Origin: an uncultured Gemmiger sp.
GTDB taxonomy: Bacteria > Bacillota > Clostridia > Oscillospirales > Ruminococcaceae
Assembly: GCA_944388245.1 (NCBI GenBank)
Contig: CALXIA010000016.1
Span: forward strand, 1 to 42,257
DNA: 42,257 nucleotides
Direction of reading: 5' to 3'
Every line of letters starts with the position of its first letter. Positions within the stretch are counted from its first letter, which is position 1. Of the stretch, positions 39,792-42,257 are shown piece after piece. The notes beneath the pieces are model-generated. The model was not told where the DNA came from, searched no databases, and worked only from the letters and a program-made list of their open reading frames with translations. A program made the translations under genes and the position numbers.

Positions 39792-39820
39792 AGCATACGG
39801 TCTCGATAAAGAATTGTCAA
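39792..39820 (-). promoter_or_regulatory. Promoter of the DUF1874 gene
   Basis: On the minus strand TTGACA (39820-39815), 17-bp spacer, TATGCT (39797-39792), in a markedly AT-rich stretch (about 39770-39860). Confidence 0.8.
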
Positions 39821-39916
39821 TTATTGTTAAAATAATAACAGTAAGGTGGAGAGGAAATAGCAAACTGCACAAAAAAGCCAAAGAATTTTCGTGGGGAGAA
39901 CCCGGCAAAACCGCGC

Positions 39917-39946
39917 AAAAAACCCGCGCCCCTCTTGGGGCGCGGG
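39917..39946 (-). terminator. Terminator of gpmI
   Basis: A 10-bp perfect GC stem (39923-39932 with 39937-39946), TCTT loop, T6 on the minus strand. Confidence 0.92.
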
Positions 39947-39963
39947 CAGAAATGCCGCGGAGA

Positions 39964-41487
39964 TCAGTCCACGATGATGCTCTTGCCGGTCATCTCCTCC
40001 GGCTGGGGCAGGCCCATGAGCTTGAGCATGGTGGGGGCGATGTCGGCCAGAACGCCGCCCTGGCGCAGCTTCACATCGCCGGCGCCGGCCACCAGGAAGG
40101 GAACCGGGTTGGTGGTGTGGGCGGTGAAGGGGGCGCCGTCCGGCTCGTACATCTGGTCGGCGTTGCCGTGGTCGGCGGTCAGCAGCACCTTGCCGCCGGC
40201 GGCCAGCACCGCGTCGATCACCTTGCCGGCGCAGGCGTCCACCGCCTCCACCGCCTTGACAGCGGCCTCAAACACGCCGGTGTGACCCACCATATCGCAG
40301 TTGGCGAAGTTCAGGATGATCACGTCGTACTTGCCGCTCTCGATCCGCTTGACGCACTCGTCGGCCACCAGGTAGGCGCTCATCTCGGGCTGCAGGTCGT
40401 AGGTGGCCACCTTGGGGCTGGGGATCAGCGCCCGGTCCTCCCCCTCGAACGGGGCCTCCACGCCGCCGTTGAAGAAGAAGGTCACGTGGGCGTACTTCTC
40501 GGTCTCGGCAATGCGCAGCTGGGTCTTGCCGCACTTGGCCAGGTATTCGCCCATCACGTTGTGCAGGCTCTGGGGATGGAAGGCCACCTCCACGTTGGGC
40601 ATGGTGGCGTCGTACTGGGTGAAGCAGACATAGTTCACCGGGAAGCGGCCGTTGCGGCGCTCAAAACCGGTGAAGTCGTCGTCCACGAAGGTGCGGGTGA
40701 TCTCCCGGGCCCGGTCGGGGCGGAAGTTGAAGAAGATCACGCTGTCTCCCGCGGACACCCGGCCGCCCTCACAGGTCACGGCCGGCACCACGAACTCGTC
40801 GGTCACGCCGGCGGCGTAGCTCTTGGCGATCACTTCGGCCGGGGTGCCCTTCTCGCCCTCACCGTACACAAAGGCGGCGTAGGCCTTTTCCACACGGTCC
40901 CAGCGGTTGTCCCGGTCCATGGCGTAGTAGCGGCCGGTCACCGAGGCGATCTTGCCCACGCCCAGCGCGTCCAGCTTGGCCTGCAGCTCTTCCAGATAGC
41001 CCTTGCCGCTGTCGGGCGGCACGTCGCGGCCGTCCATGATGGCGTGGACGTAGATCTCCTTCGCGCCCATGTCCTTGGCCATGTCCAGCAGCCCGAACAG
41101 GTGCTCGATGTGGCTGTGCACGCCGCCGGCGCTGAGCAGGCCCATCAGGTGGATGGCCTTGCCGTTGTCGATGGCGGAGCGCATCGCCTTCACGATGGCC
41201 TCATTCTGCCGGATGGAGCCGTCCTCGATGGCCTTGGTGATACGGGTCAGTTCCTGGTACACGATGCGGCCGGCGCCGATGTTGGTGTGGCCCACCTCGC
41301 TGTTGCCCATCTGGCCGTCGGGCAGGCCCACGTCCAGGCCGGAGGCGCCGATGGTGGTGTAGGGGCAGCTGGCGAACAGCTTGTCCAGATTGGGGGTCTT
41401 GGCGGCCTCGATGGCGTTGCCGTAGGTCTTGTCCGGCACCCAGCCGAAGCCGTCCAGGATGCAGAGCATCAGGGGTTGTTTTGCCAT
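39964..41487 (-). CDS. gpmI: 2,3-Bisphosphoglycerate-independent phosphoglycerate mutase
   Basis: 507 aa, usual family length. Metal/phosphoserine site LPDGQMGNSEVGHTNIGAGR (active serine around residue 62), first metal block LCILDGFGW, HAIMDGRDVPP, TGRYYAMDRDNRWDR, and the C-terminal metal ligands in LNFANCDMVGHTGVFEAA and LTADHGNADQM. It interconverts 3- and 2-phosphoglycerate with Mn2+. AAGGAGGAT precedes the ATG. It follows tpiA on the same strand, as in glycolytic operons, but a terminator-like hairpin lies between. Confidence 0.97.
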   Translation of the reverse strand: MAKQPLMLCILDGFGWVPDKTYGNAIEAAKTPNLDKLFASCPYTTIGASGLDVGLPDGQMGNSEVGHTNIGAGRIVYQELTRITKAIEDGSIRQNEAIVKAMRSAIDNGKAIHLMGLLSAGGVHSHIEHLFGLLDMAKDMGAKEIYVHAIMDGRDVPPDSGKGYLEELQAKLDALGVGKIASVTGRYYAMDRDNRWDRVEKAYAAFVYGEGEKGTPAEVIAKSYAAGVTDEFVVPAVTCEGGRVSAGDSVIFFNFRPDRAREITRTFVDDDFTGFERRNGRFPVNYVCFTQYDATMPNVEVAFHPQSLHNVMGEYLAKCGKTQLRIAETEKYAHVTFFFNGGVEAPFEGEDRALIPSPKVATYDLQPEMSAYLVADECVKRIESGKYDVIILNFANCDMVGHTGVFEAAVKAVEAVDACAGKVIDAVLAAGGKVLLTADHGNADQMYEPDGAPFTAHTTNPVPFLVAGAGDVKLRQGGVLADIAPTMLKLMGLPQPEEMTGKSIIVD

Positions 41488-41538
41488 AAGAGAAGATCCT
41501 CCTTAAAAACGGATGATGGCGCGGGCCGCAAAGCCCGC

Positions 41539-41580
41539 AAAAACCGAACAAGCGCCGCCCGCCCGCAGGGCAGACGGCGC
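41539..41580 (-). terminator. Terminator-like hairpin between tpiA and gpmI
   Basis: Arms 41552-41564 and 41568-41580 can pair over 13 positions; two positions mismatch in the perfect-pair sense but are G-U in minus-strand RNA. A split T-run (TTGTTCGGTTTTT) follows. It may reduce gpmI expression relative to tpiA. Confidence 0.55.
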
Positions 41581-41606
41581 CTGGTCAAAAGGCGAAAGAA
41601 AGCGGT

Positions 41607-42257
41607 TTACTTGCTGGCAGCCTTCACGATGGCGGCAAAGGCGTCCGCCTTCAGGGAGGCGCCGCCGATCAGGCCGCCGTCCACGTCGGGCTTGGCGACC
41701 AGTTCGTCGGCGTTGCCGGCGTTCATGCTGCCGCCGTACTGGATGGTGGTGGCCTTGGCCACGGCCTCGCCGTACAGCTCGCCCAGCACCTTGCGGATGG
41801 CCGCGCAGACCTCCTGGGCCTGGTCGCTGGTGGCGGTCTTGCCGGTGCCGATGGCCCACACCGGCTCATAGGCGATCACGATGTTCTTCATCTCGTCGGC
41901 GGTCACGTCCCGCAGGGCGATCTTGGTCTGCATGCGCACCAGTTCCTCGGTGACGCCCTGCTCCCGCTGGGTCAGGTTCTCGCCCACGCAGACGATCACC
42001 TTCAGCCCGGCGGCCAGCGCGGCGCGGGTGCGCTTGTTCACCGTCTCATCGGTCTCGGCAAAGTACTGCCGGCGCTCGGAGTGGCCGGTGATCACGTACT
42101 CCACCCCCAGGTCCACCAGCATGTCGGCGCTGATCTCGCCGGTGAACGCGCCGCTCTTCTCAAAGTGCACGTTCTCCGCGCCCACATGGATGTTGGTGCC
42201 GCGGGTCTTTTCCACGGCGGTCACCAGGCTGGTGAAGGGGGTGCAGATGACCACTTC
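41607..42257 (-). CDS. tpiA: Triosephosphate isomerase, C-terminal part
   Basis: The frame is open at the right edge; 216 codons are visible and the N-terminal 30-35 residues lie outside. Seen: catalytic histidine in [11 protein letters not shown], catalytic glutamate in [17 protein letters not shown] (loop 6), and phosphate-binding YGGSMNAGN and GGLIGGASL. It interconverts glyceraldehyde-3-phosphate and dihydroxyacetone phosphate. gpmI lies downstream, so gap-pgk-tpi genes are expected to the right of this window. Confidence 0.97.
   Translation of the reverse strand, partial: EVVICTPFTSLVTAVEKTRGTNIHVGAENVHFEKSGAFTGEISADMLVDLGVEYVITGHSERRQYFAETDETVNKRTRAALAAGLKVIVCVGENLTQREQGVTEELVRMQTKIALRDVTADEMKNIVIAYEPVWAIGTGKTATSDQAQEVCAAIRKVLGELYGEAVAKATTIQYGGSMNAGNADELVAKPDVDGGLIGGASLKADAFAAIVKAASK

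Noticed and set aside
1-42257. tRNA, rRNA or prophage genes
   Set aside because: No cloverleaf-like sequences with the GTTCGAATC arm, no rRNA segments and no phage structural or integrase genes were recognised.

Overview
The window looks like a chromosomal segment of a GC-rich Firmicute, most likely a gut Oscillospiraceae/Ruminococcaceae of the Faecalibacterium-Gemmiger-Subdoligranulum type. This is inferred from: AGGAGG-type ribosome sites almost everywhere; sigma-A promoters (TTGnnn, 17 bp, TAtaaT) and U-tailed intrinsic terminators; a one-step meso-diaminopimelate dehydrogenase; the archaeal/eukaryal-type prolyl-tRNA synthetase; an ECF sigma/DUF4179 pair; MsmX-type sugar ATPase; and a SpoIID homologue. 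The species assignment is tentative. I see no CRISPR array, tRNA, rRNA, prophage or insertion sequence.

Layout. 1-7.9 kb is the 3' part of a surface-polysaccharide operon: CapE-CapF-CapG (UDP-L-FucNAc synthesis), a GT4 and a GT2 glycosyltransferase, a DUF2304 membrane protein, and an MBOAT/SGNH O-acylation pair. A second acyltransferase (family 3) converges on it. 9-12.7 kb is a sigma-54 locus: a chimeric gene that joins the sensor half and Walker-A start of a sigma-54 activator in frame to a D-aminoacylase lacking its N-terminus, then a hairpin-rich intergenic repeat region, then rpoN. 12.8-18.7 kb holds a CtpE-like P-type ATPase, a frameshifted TauE/SafE-type permease with threonine aldolase, and an unknown membrane-anchored protein with an HD phosphohydrolase. 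18.8-28.9 kb is sugar-oriented: MsmX, two AraC regulators, NagB, GalE, a ROK/actin-fold protein and YhcH, with a PII-like protein/CPA2 antiporter operon and a VanY lipoprotein inserted. 28.9-36 kb has SpoIID, citrate synthase with a coupled membrane protein, a LUD protein, a cysteine-less redoxin-fold protein and an ECF sigma/anti-sigma pair. 36.2-42.3 kb is mostly housekeeping on the minus strand: ProRS, acyl carrier protein, DAP dehydrogenase, a DUF1874 (STIV B116/AcrIII-1-like) protein, phosphoglycerate mutase and triosephosphate isomerase.

The points most worth following are: the sigma-54 activator/D-aminoacylase chimera beside rpoN; the stand-alone DUF1874 protein, a relative of cyclic-tetra-adenylate ring nucleases with no CRISPR system in view; the PII-like/antiporter operon behind a leader terminator; and a symmetric divergent promoter in which one self-complementary -35 hexamer sits exactly 17 bp from a TATAAT box on each side. 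Many genes are framed by unusually clean hairpins, including a stop codon placed in a terminator loop, a 42-bp perfect palindrome and a 23-bp perfect terminator stem. All calls come from reading the sequence; no database search or folding program was run.
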